From JAPLKX01 sp035530195 (GTDB lineage: Bacteria > Hydrogenedentota > Hydrogenedentia > Hydrogenedentales > SLHB01), in contig DATKVG010000150.1 in assembly GCA_035530195.1 (NCBI GenBank), positions 1 through 53,078 on the forward strand: DNA of 53,078 bases, read 5' to 3'. How positions within the stretch are numbered: the stretch's first letter is position 1; every line of letters starts with the position of its first letter. Position numbers and translations under genes: made by a program. Positions 8,083 to 17,737 of the stretch are shown here, one piece after another. Below the pieces are notes generated by a model. The model had not been told where the DNA came from and made no database searches. It saw only the letters and a list, made by a program, of their open reading frames with translations.

Positions 8083-9323
8083 TTCTTTACCCCGAACCGC
8101 TCTCGATATTCCTGCGGCGACATCGGCTCGAACTTGCGAAACAGTTTGCGGAAGTTGCTGGCATCCTCGATGCCAACCCGCCGTCCCACCGCCTCGACGG
8201 TCAGCCGGGTCCGGCGGAGCAGTTCTTTTGCCCTGTCCACCCGCAACCGGCCGACGTAATCGCTGTACGACATCCCGAAGTTCCGCTGGAGCCGGTGGGT
8301 GATGGCGGTGGGAGTCTGCCCGAGCCGAGCCGCGACTTCCTTCAGCGTGATGCCCGACTCGAGATGGGCCGCCACGATCTCGCTCAGTTCCGCAAACCGG
8401 TCCGGCCCTGCCGGAGACGCAGCAGATTTATGCCGCTCGCGCTTGATCCGGCCGAGGACGCGCATCGCCGCGTTCACGAGCTGCAACTCGTTCCGCGCCT
8501 GCCGGACTTCCTCGAGCATCCGGCCAAAATGTTCCCAGCATGTTTCCACCGGCAACGACGCCCGTGCGGATGATTCCAGCACGGCCGCCGCCGCCGCAAT
8601 CGCCCGAGCCCGTTTTACGCCGATGGCTGTTTTCTTGCCGCCCGGCGCCTCGGAGAGCGCCGCCCGAAACAGGGCCCGGGCCTTGTCGTGGGCGCCGCCG
8701 GCAAGGGCCGCGGCAATCGGCCCCGCCCCGTACGGATCGGCTTCGGCACGTCTGGCAGCCCGCCGGCGCCGCGGCATTTCCCGCGGCTCCTCCCCCGCCT
8801 CATCACTCCGGGTTTCCGCCGCCAGTTCCCGCGCCCACAGCGCTTCCAGCGTTTCCACCGTCCACGCCGCCAAGGCCGGCACGGCTGACGAGGGAACAAG
8901 CCGCACATCCGCCAACGATACGGGGAGATTCCCGGCTTTCTCTCCCAGCGCGGCGAGGCCCGCCATGAAATCGGCCTCGAGCGATTCGGGCTGTTCCGCC
9001 GGGCAGTACGGCCCGAACGTTACCACCGCACCGCCCGCCGCGGGCGCGCAGTAACAGGCAAAGCCCACGGGGCAAATGAACGGCCTTCCCATGCCCGACC
9101 GGGCGGCCGCGGAAGCCGCAGCGCCCCGGCATTGTTCGCAGACGTCTTTGCCCCCCGGCGTTGAGGCCACGTAGGAACACGCCGAACAGGATCCCGCCCC
9201 GGCCGCCTTCACCCATTTGGGCCCCTGCGGCACGTGCGCGCATACGGGAATACCGCCGCAGCGCGATGCCCGTTCAATCGCGCGGACCGCCCCGTCCCCC
9301 CGGAAAAAGGCCGCGGTGGTCAT
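8079..9323 (-). CDS. AraC-family regulator with PocR-like sensory domain
   Basis: This is a 414-aa transcription factor. The N-terminal ~200 residues contain Cys-rich segments (SCSACSYVAS, VCEQCRGAAA, FICPVGFACYCAP) resembling the PocR ligand-binding domain, which binds small hydrocarbon derivatives in 1,2-propanediol regulators. The middle is helical and Arg/Ala-rich. The last ~100 residues are a double helix-turn-helix AraC domain: GITLKEVAARLGQTPTAITHRL, then LTVEAVGRRVGIEDASNFRKLFRK and a terminal PQEYRERFG. The start overlaps the stop of the MBL hydrolase gene by ATGA, and its own stop overlaps the next start the same way. The ligand is unknown. Confidence 0.85.
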   Translation of the reverse strand: MTTAAFFRGDGAVRAIERASRCGGIPVCAHVPQGPKWVKAAGAGSCSACSYVASTPGGKDVCEQCRGAAASAAARSGMGRPFICPVGFACYCAPAAGGAVVTFGPYCPAEQPESLEADFMAGLAALGEKAGNLPVSLADVRLVPSSAVPALAAWTVETLEALWARELAAETRSDEAGEEPREMPRRRRAARRAEADPYGAGPIAAALAGGAHDKARALFRAALSEAPGGKKTAIGVKRARAIAAAAAVLESSARASLPVETCWEHFGRMLEEVRQARNELQLVNAAMRVLGRIKRERHKSAASPAGPDRFAELSEIVAAHLESGITLKEVAARLGQTPTAITHRLQRNFGMSYSDYVGRLRVDRAKELLRRTRLTVEAVGRRVGIEDASNFRKLFRKFEPMSPQEYRERFGVKK

Positions 9324-10093
9324 GCCATCAATTCAAACAGCGGGGTCGGCCGGTGGCGATGCGCCACCTGCAACTGCGCCGGATGATCGCCCAGAACGGC
9401 CGCCGCCAGGCTGAGCGCCAACTCCACGCGATTGTTCTCGCCGCTCAAATGCGCGAGCACCACCACCCGCAACCGGTCGTGCAGAAGGCTCGCCAGCAGC
9501 GAATTGCAGTCCGGGTTGGACAGGTGGCCCGTCCGGCCCCGGATCCGCTGCTGAAGCATGGGCGGGTACGGGCCCGCCAACAGCATCCGCGGGCAATAAT
9601 TGGACTCGAGGATCAGCCCGTGCGAACCCTCGAGGCGCGTTCGTACCAGCGACGAGACGTGGCCGAGGTCCGCGGCCACGCCGAGCTTGACGCCCTCGCA
9701 TTCCACCGTAAACCCGATTGGATCCACCGCATCATGGCTCACGTTGAAGCTTGTCAGCGTCATCCCGTCGACGCTCAGGGCGTCGCCGGACTCGAAAAAT
9801 CTCACCCGCGGCAGCGGCCCGACCGTCTGCGGGAATCGCTCGTAGGTTCTCTGCGTTACAAAAACGGGCGTGTTAAATTTGCGGGCGAGCGGCCCGATTC
9901 CGGTCACGTGGTCGTTATGTTCGTGCGTCACGAAGATTGCCCGAAGCCCGTCGAGGTTTTCTCCAATCTCGGCCAGGCGCGCCTGCACCTGGCGAAGGCT
10001 CAGGCCATCGTCGATCAGGATTTTTGAAGACGGCCCCGCGATAAACAGCGCGTTGCCGCTGCTCCCGCTGCCGAGTAAACTGAATCGAAGCAA
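9320..10093 (-). CDS. MBL-fold metallo-hydrolase (YycJ/WalJ-like)
   Basis: This 257-aa metallo-beta-lactamase-fold hydrolase has the N-terminal SLLGSGSSGNALFI motif and the metal-binding HEHNDH motif. Later metal ligands appear in FNVSHDAVDPIGF and LGVAADLGHVS, and VVVLAHLSGENN near the end. This pattern fits the YycJ/WalJ group, which includes nuclease-like and cyclic phosphodiesterase enzymes. I chose the TTG at 10093 because GAGGAAGGA lies just upstream and the conserved LLRFSLLGSGSSGN begins there; an in-frame ATG 31 codons upstream lacks a conserved sequence. It is the first gene of a three-gene ATGA-overlapped operon. The substrate is unknown. Confidence 0.87.
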   Translation of the reverse strand: MLRFSLLGSGSSGNALFIAGPSSKILIDDGLSLRQVQARLAEIGENLDGLRAIFVTHEHNDHVTGIGPLARKFNTPVFVTQRTYERFPQTVGPLPRVRFFESGDALSVDGMTLTSFNVSHDAVDPIGFTVECEGVKLGVAADLGHVSSLVRTRLEGSHGLILESNYCPRMLLAGPYPPMLQQRIRGRTGHLSNPDCNSLLASLLHDRLRVVVLAHLSGENNRVELALSLAAAVLGDHPAQLQVAHRHRPTPLFELMA

Positions 10094-10237
10094 CCGCCGT
10101 CCTTCCTCGATACTCCGTGCGCGCGAAGGTGCGCGCCCAGGAATTTTGCCAGGCTGGAGTATAGCACGAGGCCAATTCCGCGGCAACCAAACACCGCGCG
10201 CAACGGCGCCGGCACGCGTAAAAAAACCGCAATTTTA

Positions 10238-10266
10238 TTGCTTATTTTCCGTATAGTTGATATAAT
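10238..10266 (+). promoter_or_regulatory. sigma-70-type promoter of rpoN
   Basis: TTGCTT (10238-10243), a 17-bp spacer and a perfect TATAAT (10261-10266) lie 34 bp before the rpoN ATG, in an AT-rich patch within GC-rich DNA. This leaves a short leader that carries the GAGAGGAG ribosome-binding site. Confidence 0.7.
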
Positions 10267-10299
10267 TGCGGAAGAGTTCGAGAGGAGACCGTTTTCAGT

Positions 10300-11733
10300 A
10301 TGATGGGGATGGAACAACGGATTGTCCAGACGCAGACCCAGCGCCTGATGATCACGCAGAAAATGCAGCAGGCCATCCAAATCCTGCAACTGTCCGGCCT
10401 GGAGCTCGAGCAGTATGTCCAGCAGGAGTTGGAGTCCAATCCCGTCCTCGAACAGGTTGCCGTCGAGCCTGCGCCCGAGCCTGAACCCGCCCCGGCCCCC
10501 GCTACAAGCGATGACGCCAGCGAGGCGTTTCAGGAAAACTTCGACCTCGACGATTACGCCCGAAAGTGGGAGTGGGACACGCGGCACCGGGAAGGCAGGG
10601 ACCTCTCACGAAACCCCGACGCGGACGCGCGGCGCCAGTATTACGAGGACTCGATCACCAAGGAGGAGTCGTTCAGCTCGAAACTGCTCACCCAGTTGCG
10701 CTTCGCCGTCAGCGATGAAAAAACATACCGGCTCGGCGAGCGCATCATCGGCGACATGGACGACCGCGGTTACTTCACCGGCTCACTCGAGGAAGTCGCG
10801 AACGAACTGCAGGCGCCGCTGGCGGAAGCCGAGCGGGTGCTGGGGCTTATTCAGCGGTTCGAGCCGACGGGCGTTGGCGCGCGCGACGTGGTCGAGTGCC
10901 TGTTACTCCAAATCGACGTCGAGTACCCCAAGGAATCCCAGTTGCGCGTACTCGTCCACGATCACCTTGAAGAGCTCGAACGCCGTCAGATACCGAGAAT
11001 CGCCAAGGCCATGGGCATCACGCCGGAGCGCGTCGAAGAACTCAAAGACATGCTCGCCAAGCTGAATCCGTGGCCCGGTTATGAATACGACACCAACCCG
11101 CCGCAGTACGTCACCCCCGACGTGTACGTCGAAAAGGTCGATGACAAGTATGTCGTCACGCTGAGTGAAGACCGGATTCCGGGACTTCAGATCAGCGCTC
11201 ACTATCAACAGATGGTGCGAAACAAAAAGACCGATCAAAAAGACAAGCAATATCTGCGGGAAAGAGTCGAGTCCGCGCGATGGCTGATCCGCAACATCGA
11301 GCAGCGCCAGCAGACCATCTACAAGATTGCCAAGGCCATCGTCGATGTCCAGGAAGAGTTCCTCGACAAAGGCATCGAGTTCATCAGGCCCCTCACGCTC
11401 CAGGAAATCGCCGACACCGTTGGCGTTCACGAGGCCACCGTCAGCCGCGGTACACGCGGTAAATACATGCAAACGCCGCAGGGGCTGTTCGAGTTGAAAT
11501 TTTTCTTCTCGACCGGTCTCCGTCACGATTCCGGCGAGGCGCAGTCGTCAAAGAGCGTGCAGTCTTTGATCAAAAAGATCACAGAAGACGAGGACAAGTC
11601 AAAGCCTCTCAGCGACCAGAAGATAGCCGACCTGCTTAAGCAGCAAGGCCTGAACATCGCCCGCAGGACCGTCACCAAATACCGCGAATCCATGGGGATC
11701 CTGACCGCCTCGCTCCGAAAATCCTACGAATAA
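10300..11733 (+). CDS. rpoN: RNA polymerase sigma-54 factor
   Basis: This is a 477-aa sigma-54. Region I is Gln-rich (LMITQKMQQAIQILQLSGLELEQYV) and binds the activator. An acidic, Pro-rich region II follows (about residues 52-105), then the core-binding region. The HTH segment is near TLQEIADTVGVHEATVSRGTRGKYMQTPQG, and the RpoN box ARRTVTKYRESMGI at the C-terminus recognises the -24 element. Length is normal. The start is ATG 10300, with further ATGs at 10303 and 10309; all fit the upstream GAGAGGAG. Sigma-54 needs AAA+ activators, and none is encoded in this window. Confidence 0.96.
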   Translation: MMGMEQRIVQTQTQRLMITQKMQQAIQILQLSGLELEQYVQQELESNPVLEQVAVEPAPEPEPAPAPATSDDASEAFQENFDLDDYARKWEWDTRHREGRDLSRNPDADARRQYYEDSITKEESFSSKLLTQLRFAVSDEKTYRLGERIIGDMDDRGYFTGSLEEVANELQAPLAEAERVLGLIQRFEPTGVGARDVVECLLLQIDVEYPKESQLRVLVHDHLEELERRQIPRIAKAMGITPERVEELKDMLAKLNPWPGYEYDTNPPQYVTPDVYVEKVDDKYVVTLSEDRIPGLQISAHYQQMVRNKKTDQKDKQYLRERVESARWLIRNIEQRQQTIYKIAKAIVDVQEEFLDKGIEFIRPLTLQEIADTVGVHEATVSRGTRGKYMQTPQGLFELKFFFSTGLRHDSGEAQSSKSVQSLIKKITEDEDKSKPLSDQKIADLLKQQGLNIARRTVTKYRESMGILTASLRKSYE

Positions 11734-11911
11734 GCCGATCCCGTTCTTCCAAATGGAGTGTAACCGGGGAGGTGTCCGGGCGAAGGCTGCGCCACCGTGT
11801 TTCCCCGTGATCGATCTGGGCGTTCAGCGCCATTATGGGGCATAGGCGCTGAGAGTCTTGCGACGGTTTTGGCTCTTTTGCCTTCCAAACGAGATCGGGA
11901 TCAAAAGGACT

Positions 11912-11939
11912 TTGAATCTCTGGCAAAATGAGCTATTCT
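11912..11939 (+). promoter_or_regulatory. possible promoter for the 12-18.6 kb operon
   Basis: TTGAAT (11912-11917), a 16-bp spacer and TATTCT (11934-11939) lie 58 bp before the first possible start of the following gene. Four of six bases match in each box or nearly so. The rest of the 11734-11996 gap shows no gene. Confidence 0.3.
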
Positions 11940-11996
11940 AATGCGGATTGATATCCAAGTTGCCGCCAAGACCTTACAGTCAACATCAGGGGGCTT

Positions 11997-14936
11997 GTGC
12001 GTTTTGTGATGAAGCGAAGCTCGCCGGCGCCGCAGCGCAAAGCAAGAAAGGAATGGACCGCCCTCCATTTTCTGGGCGCCATTTTCGTGATTGCGATTGT
12101 GGCGGTGCTGCTGGCCATAGTATTCGCGCCGGAGAAACCGCTCCCGCCCCCGCCGTCAAGAACCACCTACCAGGCCAAGCCGGCCGACAGAGGCTATGAG
12201 CTCCCGCCGATGCAGGGCCCGCGGCGACAGCGGCGCAACGTGCCGCAGATCCAGTTCGCCATGGACGAGCCGGTCATCGAACAAGGCGGAGGCTGCATCG
12301 TCCAGGGGATCGTCAAAGACGCCAAAACCGGCAAGCCGGTGCCGCAGGCGCGGGTCGGCGCTTCCATTCATTGGCGCGATGTCGACGAACAACAGTTGCG
12401 CAATTTCAACGGGCACAAGGGAACCGAGGCGACCCTCACGGGCAAGTACGCGCTGCGCCTGCCGGTCCCTGCAAAGTATTCGTTCACAGTCTGGTGCAAT
12501 GGCTACCTGCGCGGGGACGTCAAAGAAGTCGAATTGTCCGCGGACACCAAAGAATACAAACTGGATTTTACGCTGAGCCACGGCGCCAGCATCTCCGGCC
12601 GCGTTTCCGAAACCGGGACCGGCAAGCCCGTCCAAAACATGGGCATCTACGCTGACGGAGAGAAAAGTTATGGTAGTAATGCCGTGTCCGGCGATGATGG
12701 CCGGTATACAGTTTCGGGTCTCCTTCCCGGCACGTACAAAGTCATGATAAGTCTGCGCGGCCAGCAGCGGCTCGATGTGGGGCATTTCGCCGACCTCGGA
12801 GATTTCTTTGGCGGGGCCAAAACACTTAGCTCCATCCAGCGCGAGGTCGTCATTACGCGTCCTGACGAGGAGGTGCGCGGGGTCGATTTTGTGATCGAGC
12901 CGACGGGCCTGATTTGGGGGTACGTGCTCACGTACGAAAACGAGCCGGTCCGGGGCGCGGACATTGTGCTGTGTCAATCGACGACGATTATCAAGCAGGT
13001 CCTTGACATGGCCGTCAAGCAAACCGCACCCATTTCGGGCGGCGCCGACCGCGATGGTTACTATGAGATTGTGGGCGTGCCCCTCAACAAAGAGTGGCGG
13101 CTGTTTGCGTTTCCGGAGAAACATGCGCCGCAATTGACCGAGTCGTTCTTGCTCACCGCGTCCCAACGGGAGGCCCGGATCGATATTTATGTGGCGCGTG
13201 GCTCGGACGTGTACGGCGTCGTTGTCGATCCCGACCGCGTGCCACTTCCCGACGCGGAAGTGTTCTGCCTTCCCGCGACGTCCGCCCTACTTGGCCCACT
13301 CACGTTCTCGCAGACATTCGAGAATGCCAGGGCGGCCGAAGACGGGTCGTTCAAGTTCACCAGCATCCCCACCGGCGACTACCAGATCTATGGCACCAAA
13401 ACCGGCTACAAATACACGACGACCGGCGAACCGTTCCATTCCGATGGCAAGAACGACGTGGTCGGGCTGACCATTATGTTAACCCCGGTCGAAAAAGGCA
13501 TCATGACCATCTACGGCACCGTCACCGATACCGACGGCGCGCCGATACCGGATGTGAGGCTCGAACTGGGCGGAATCGGCGCGGAAACCATTGATGAAAG
13601 CGTTTCAAGAGACACCAGGACGGACGCCGAGGGCAAATACGCTTTTTACGAGATCAACACGGGGTTCTATTTGCTGATGGCGAGCAGGCCCGGGTATGAA
13701 CGGAAGACGGTCACCAACGTCAAGTACGATGAACCCACGGATATCGTGCTCGAGCGGGCCTCCACTATAAGCGGCGTCGTCCTCGTTCGCGAAACCGGCA
13801 AACCCCCCGGATACTTCTCCGTGCGCGCCCTTGGCGCCGGCGGAAGCCCCGTTTCCCTTATGGAGTCGATTGCCGGCCAGAGTTTCTCTACGCCCGACGG
13901 CCGGTTCGAAATCACCGTCAAACCCGGCGATTACACCCTCGAGGCCAGGGCCACCGGCTTCACGCCCGGCAGGACCAACGTGTCGGTCAGCCAGGGCGCG
14001 GAAGTTACGGGCGTGGTGATCGAGGTCAGCGAGTCCGGCGGGCAGATTTCGGGCCGCGTTGTTACGGCCGACAGCCGCAGCGCGTCGGGGGCCGTCGTGG
14101 CGCTCAGCGAATCGGGCGATATAGCACCGATCCCTTTGTTCAACATCGGCGGCCAGGGATCGGTTCAGACCGGCCCCGATGGCGAGTTCTCGTTCCAGCG
14201 TATCGGCGCCGGCACCTACAGCATCAGCGTCCGGCTCGAAGGGTATGCCGCGACGGTCTACGGCCCGATCACGCTCGGCGACCGCCAGGTGGTCAACGAC
14301 CTGGTGATCCGGCTTGAGCACGGCAACGTGCTTCAGGGCTACGTGGCGTTCAATGGGCAGCTCGAACCGGGCGCCATGGTCACGGTGGTGGGCAACGGCG
14401 TGACTGAAGTGACCAGCGCCGACGCGGGCGGTGAATACCGGTTCGAGAACCTGCCGGCGGGCAGCTACGTTGGATCCGCCGTGTCGCTCAGCAACCTTGC
14501 CAGCGGCAGTTTCTCGCCGCTCCACGGCCGCATTGACGTTGTGCAGGGCCAGCTCAACGTTTACAACTTCGGCGAGCCCACCAACACCGCGCTCGCCGTC
14601 CTGTGCACCCCGCCGCCGGCCGGCGGCACCATGGGATTCGCACTGCTCTTGTTCCCCGGCGCGCCGGCGGATGTCGTTGCGCTTAACCTCACCAACCCCG
14701 CAAGCTGGTTCCAGGACTCGTCGGAAATGGCCACGTACGTCGCCGGCATGGCCCAAATTGACCGCGACGGCTATTTCAGAATCGACAACCTGATCCAGGG
14801 CGAGTACAGGCTTGATATCATTTACACCAACCTCGGCGAGATCATGTCCGGAAGCGTCAGCCTCGTCCATTCCGGGCCGGTCGTGGTCGAACAGGGCAGG
14901 CTGAACGAACTCGACCTGCAAGTAGGTGCTCCATAG
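11997..14936 (+). CDS. membrane-anchored multi-repeat carboxypeptidase-regulatory-like protein
   Basis: This ~979-aa protein has one N-terminal membrane helix (about residues 24-43, FLGAIFVIAIVAVLLAIVFA). A Pro-rich linker and then a long extracytoplasmic part follow. That part is a string of at least seven beta-sandwich repeats of the CarboxypepD_reg type, each with the pattern ISGRV / GTGKPVPxAxV / DGRYTVSGLLPGTYKV / G-Y (for example near residues 100, 200, 305, 400, 500, 590, 680). Such repeats build stiff stalks or bind partners at the cell surface. No peptidase residues are visible. The start is GTG 11997 or ATG 12009; the ribosome-binding site is weak for both. Fifteen bases separate it from an ABC ATPase gene, which suggests that the transporter and this protein work together. 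Confidence 0.85.
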   Translation: MRFVMKRSSPAPQRKARKEWTALHFLGAIFVIAIVAVLLAIVFAPEKPLPPPPSRTTYQAKPADRGYELPPMQGPRRQRRNVPQIQFAMDEPVIEQGGGCIVQGIVKDAKTGKPVPQARVGASIHWRDVDEQQLRNFNGHKGTEATLTGKYALRLPVPAKYSFTVWCNGYLRGDVKEVELSADTKEYKLDFTLSHGASISGRVSETGTGKPVQNMGIYADGEKSYGSNAVSGDDGRYTVSGLLPGTYKVMISLRGQQRLDVGHFADLGDFFGGAKTLSSIQREVVITRPDEEVRGVDFVIEPTGLIWGYVLTYENEPVRGADIVLCQSTTIIKQVLDMAVKQTAPISGGADRDGYYEIVGVPLNKEWRLFAFPEKHAPQLTESFLLTASQREARIDIYVARGSDVYGVVVDPDRVPLPDAEVFCLPATSALLGPLTFSQTFENARAAEDGSFKFTSIPTGDYQIYGTKTGYKYTTTGEPFHSDGKNDVVGLTIMLTPVEKGIMTIYGTVTDTDGAPIPDVRLELGGIGAETIDESVSRDTRTDAEGKYAFYEINTGFYLLMASRPGYERKTVTNVKYDEPTDIVLERASTISGVVLVRETGKPPGYFSVRALGAGGSPVSLMESIAGQSFSTPDGRFEITVKPGDYTLEARATGFTPGRTNVSVSQGAEVTGVVIEVSESGGQISGRVVTADSRSASGAVVALSESGDIAPIPLFNIGGQGSVQTGPDGEFSFQRIGAGTYSISVRLEGYAATVYGPITLGDRQVVNDLVIRLEHGNVLQGYVAFNGQLEPGAMVTVVGNGVTEVTSADAGGEYRFENLPAGSYVGSAVSLSNLASGSFSPLHGRIDVVQGQLNVYNFGEPTNTALAVLCTPPPAGGTMGFALLLFPGAPADVVALNLTNPASWFQDSSEMATYVAGMAQIDRDGYFRIDNLIQGEYRLDIIYTNLGEIMSGSVSLVHSGPVVVEQGRLNELDLQVGAP

Positions 14937-14951
14937 CGAAAGGATTGCCGC

Positions 14952-15923
14952 GTGATCGAAATTCGCGACCTCAACGTTTCCTACGGGGACACCGACGCCC
15001 TCCGCGGCGTCAACTGCTCGATCGACGGCGGGTCGGTCGGCCTGCTCGGGCCGAACGGCGCGGGGAAAAGCACGCTGCTGAAGGCCCTGCTGGGTTTTGT
15101 CCGGGTCAACAGCGGCACCGTCTCGATGTTTGGGATGCCCATGCCCAAGAAGGCGCTCGACGTCCGGCGGCGGCTGGGCTACATGCCCGAGCGCGAGATC
15201 GTCAAGCCAAAAGAAAGCGCGGTGTCGTTCCTCACGTATTGTGGCTGCCTCTCCGGGATGAACCGGATCGACGCGATGGAGCGGGCGCACGAAGTGCTCA
15301 ATTACGTGGGGGTCGACGAAAACCGGTACCGCAAAATGGAAACATTCAGCACCGGCATGTGCCAGCGGGTAAAGTTCGCCCAGGCCCTTATTCACGACCC
15401 GCAACTGCTCCTACTCGACGAGCCCACCTCCGGGCTTGATCCCGAAGGCCGGATCGAAATGCTCGACCTCATCGCAGAACTCGGCAGAAAACGCGGCATT
15501 ACGATCCTGCTGTCGACTCACCTCCTTCCCGACGTCGAGCACGTCTGCGACCGGGTCATCATGATCAGCAAAGGCCGCATTGCCGTCGACGGGCCAATCG
15601 AGGAACTCACCACCGCACGGGAAGGCTGCATCGAAATCCGCGTGCGCGACAATGAAAAAGCCTTTCTCGACGCGCTCGTCGGGCGGGGATTCTCCTGGCG
15701 CAGGCTCCAAACCGGCACGATCAACCTTACCGTTCCCGCCGCAACGCCCCCGAGAATCCTATTCGAAATTGCGCGCGGCTGCGGGACGCAGGTCCGGCAT
15801 TACCGGGCCGTTCGCCAGAGCCTCGAAGAAGTTTTTATCAACGCCATCTCGGATCGAAGTGGCGCTGAAAAGGCCCCGGGCGAACAGGCCGCCGTTGAAC
15901 CGGAATTCAGCACCGCCAACTGA
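14952..15923 (+). CDS. ABC transporter ATP-binding protein (ABC-2 exporter type)
   Basis: This 323-aa ATPase has Walker A GPNGAGKST at residues 33-41, a degenerate signature FSTGMCQRV, and Walker B plus D-loop LLLLDEPTSGLDPEG, then the switch His in LLSTHLLPDVEHVCD. A C-terminal extension of ~90 residues resembles those of ABC-2 export ATPases. The start is GTG 14952 with AAAGGA upstream. It is followed 13 bp later by a six-helix permease, so the two should form one exporter half-pair. The exported substrate cannot be read from the sequence. Confidence 0.9.
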   Translation: MIEIRDLNVSYGDTDALRGVNCSIDGGSVGLLGPNGAGKSTLLKALLGFVRVNSGTVSMFGMPMPKKALDVRRRLGYMPEREIVKPKESAVSFLTYCGCLSGMNRIDAMERAHEVLNYVGVDENRYRKMETFSTGMCQRVKFAQALIHDPQLLLLDEPTSGLDPEGRIEMLDLIAELGRKRGITILLSTHLLPDVEHVCDRVIMISKGRIAVDGPIEELTTAREGCIEIRVRDNEKAFLDALVGRGFSWRRLQTGTINLTVPAATPPRILFEIARGCGTQVRHYRAVRQSLEEVFINAISDRSGAEKAPGEQAAVEPEFSTAN

Positions 15924-15936
15924 CGGAGAGTAGAGA

Positions 15937-16806
15937 ATGCCCATTTACCACCAGACCTACAGAAGCTTCGACGGGACCGTGCGCACCAGCGGGCGATGGT
16001 GGGCCATCGTCAAGCACGAGTTCCGCGTCCTCGCCAAGAGCCGGCCGTTCCTGCTGATGTTTCTGATGGGTTACCCGCAGGTCCTGATGCGCGTGCTCCA
16101 GATCGTCGCCGTCGACACGCTCGCCTCCAACAAAAACAACCAGATCACCCAGATGGTCCAGTCGGTCATGTCGCTCAAGATTACCGGCAGCATGTTCTTC
16201 GACTTCATCCGGCTCCAGGCGCCCATCGTCTTCCTTGCCACCATACTTGCCGGCGCCGGCATGATCTGCGACGACCTCCGCCACAACCTCATGGACGTCT
16301 ATTTCTCGAAAGCCATCACCTGGCGCGACTATGTGGTCGGAAAACTCATGACGCTGATCATCATCGGCATGATCTTTACGGCCGTACCCGCCATTTTCCT
16401 CCTGTTGCTCCACAACCTCCTCGCCCCCAGCATGCAAACCATCCGGGAAACCTGGTGGCTGCCCGGGCCCATCCTGGCATTCTCGACGGTGCTGGTCGTG
16501 CCGTGCGCGCTCGGCGTGCTGGCCAGTTCCGCCCTGTTCTCGAGCGAGCGGTACGCGTCCATCGGCGTATTCATGGTACTGTTCGCCGACCTGTTAATCG
16601 GTAAGAGCCTCGACAGGGCCAACCCGGAACTGCTCCTGCTGGCGTTTCCCCTGGCGCTGAACAGGGTGGGGGAGGTATTGTTTTCTGCGCGCCGGCCGTA
16701 CGCCAACATAACGTGGGAGGGATCCGCCATTTTCGTTGTTATTGTTTGCCTGGTGGCCTTTTGGGCCGTTTGCCGCAAGGTCAAACGCGCGGAGGTTGCC
16801 ACATGA
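15937..16806 (+). CDS. ABC-2 type transporter permease
   Basis: This 289-aa integral membrane protein has an N-terminal cytoplasmic segment and about six transmembrane helices, for example PIVFLATILAGAGMICDDL, LMTLIIIGMIFTAVPAIFLLL and a final AIFVVIVCLVAFWAVC. The pattern LxDVYFSKAITWRDYVVGKLM matches the conserved cytoplasmic coupling region of ABC-2 permeases. ATG 15937 follows GGAGAGTAGAG. Its stop overlaps the start of the second ATPase by ATGA at 16803-16806. Confidence 0.85.
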   Translation: MPIYHQTYRSFDGTVRTSGRWWAIVKHEFRVLAKSRPFLLMFLMGYPQVLMRVLQIVAVDTLASNKNNQITQMVQSVMSLKITGSMFFDFIRLQAPIVFLATILAGAGMICDDLRHNLMDVYFSKAITWRDYVVGKLMTLIIIGMIFTAVPAIFLLLLHNLLAPSMQTIRETWWLPGPILAFSTVLVVPCALGVLASSALFSSERYASIGVFMVLFADLLIGKSLDRANPELLLLAFPLALNRVGEVLFSARRPYANITWEGSAIFVVIVCLVAFWAVCRKVKRAEVAT

Positions 16807-17720
16807 CGCCCGTTATCGATGCGCAACGAGTGTCCAAGTGGTTTGGTGAAGTGGTCGCCGTCAACAACCTCAACGTCACCATCGAGCCGGGCGTCACCGG
16901 CCTGCTCGGCCCCAATGGGGCCGGCAAAACCACGTTCATCAAGCTGTGCCTGGGCCTCTACTCGCCCAGCCGCGGCACGCTCTCGATCTGCGGCGAGTCC
17001 CCGCGCAACAACATGCGCATCATGCGCCGGATCGGCTACTGCGCCGAAACCGAGAAGTTCTACGAAAACATGACCGGCTTCGAGTTCGTGTACTGGATGT
17101 GCCGGCTTCGCGGGCTCAGGCCCGGCGCCGCAAAAACGCACGCCCAAGACGCCATGGCGTTCCTCCACATGGACCACCGGATGCACGAGCCCATCAACAA
17201 CTACTCCCGCGGGATGCGCCAGCGAACAAAAATCGCACAGGTCCTCGCCACCGATTCCGACCTCATCTTCCTGGACGAGCCCATGTCCGGCATCGACCCC
17301 GAAGGGCGCGAAGACTTGTTCGGCCTGATCCAGGAGTGGGGCAGGCAGGGCCGCACCGTCATCTTCTCGACGCACGTCCTGTACGAAGTCGAGCGCGTCA
17401 CCAACAACGTGCTGCTCCTGTATAAGGGGTGCGTGCTCGCCCAGGGCGAGATCCGGCAGATCCGCGAACTCATCGACGAGCACCCCCACGCCGTCACCGT
17501 CGAGTGCCGGGATCCCCACGCGCTCGCGAGCATTTTCGCACCCGAACCCGCCACGCTCGGCGTCGAATTCGCCGACGGGACCGTCACCATCCGCACAAAA
17601 GACCCAAATGGCTTCTACCAGAAACTCAACGATCTTGTAATAAACGACCACTCCGCCATCACCGGTATCCGTTGCCCCGACGATAATCTCCAGTCCGTTT
17701 TCGATTACCTGGTGAGATAA
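16803..17720 (+). CDS. ABC transporter ATP-binding protein (second)
   Basis: This 305-aa ATPase has Walker A GPNGAGKTTF, signature YSRGMRQRTKIAQ and Walker B FLDEPMSGIDPEGR, followed by STHVLYEVERVT. The ATG at 16803 overlaps the permease stop and sits after GCGGAGG; an upstream in-frame extension is open but lies inside the permease gene. It is only distantly similar to the first ATPase, so this is not a simple recent duplication. It pairs with the permease that follows 17 bp downstream. Confidence 0.9.
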   Translation: MTPVIDAQRVSKWFGEVVAVNNLNVTIEPGVTGLLGPNGAGKTTFIKLCLGLYSPSRGTLSICGESPRNNMRIMRRIGYCAETEKFYENMTGFEFVYWMCRLRGLRPGAAKTHAQDAMAFLHMDHRMHEPINNYSRGMRQRTKIAQVLATDSDLIFLDEPMSGIDPEGREDLFGLIQEWGRQGRTVIFSTHVLYEVERVTNNVLLLYKGCVLAQGEIRQIRELIDEHPHAVTVECRDPHALASIFAPEPATLGVEFADGTVTIRTKDPNGFYQKLNDLVINDHSAITGIRCPDDNLQSVFDYLVR

Positions 17721-17737
17721 CTCGAGGAAAAACCGCA

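Noticed and set aside
13605..15404. 599-codon minus-strand frame across the CarboxypepD-like gene
   Set aside because: Antisense artefact of high GC3; no motif, no ribosome-binding site.
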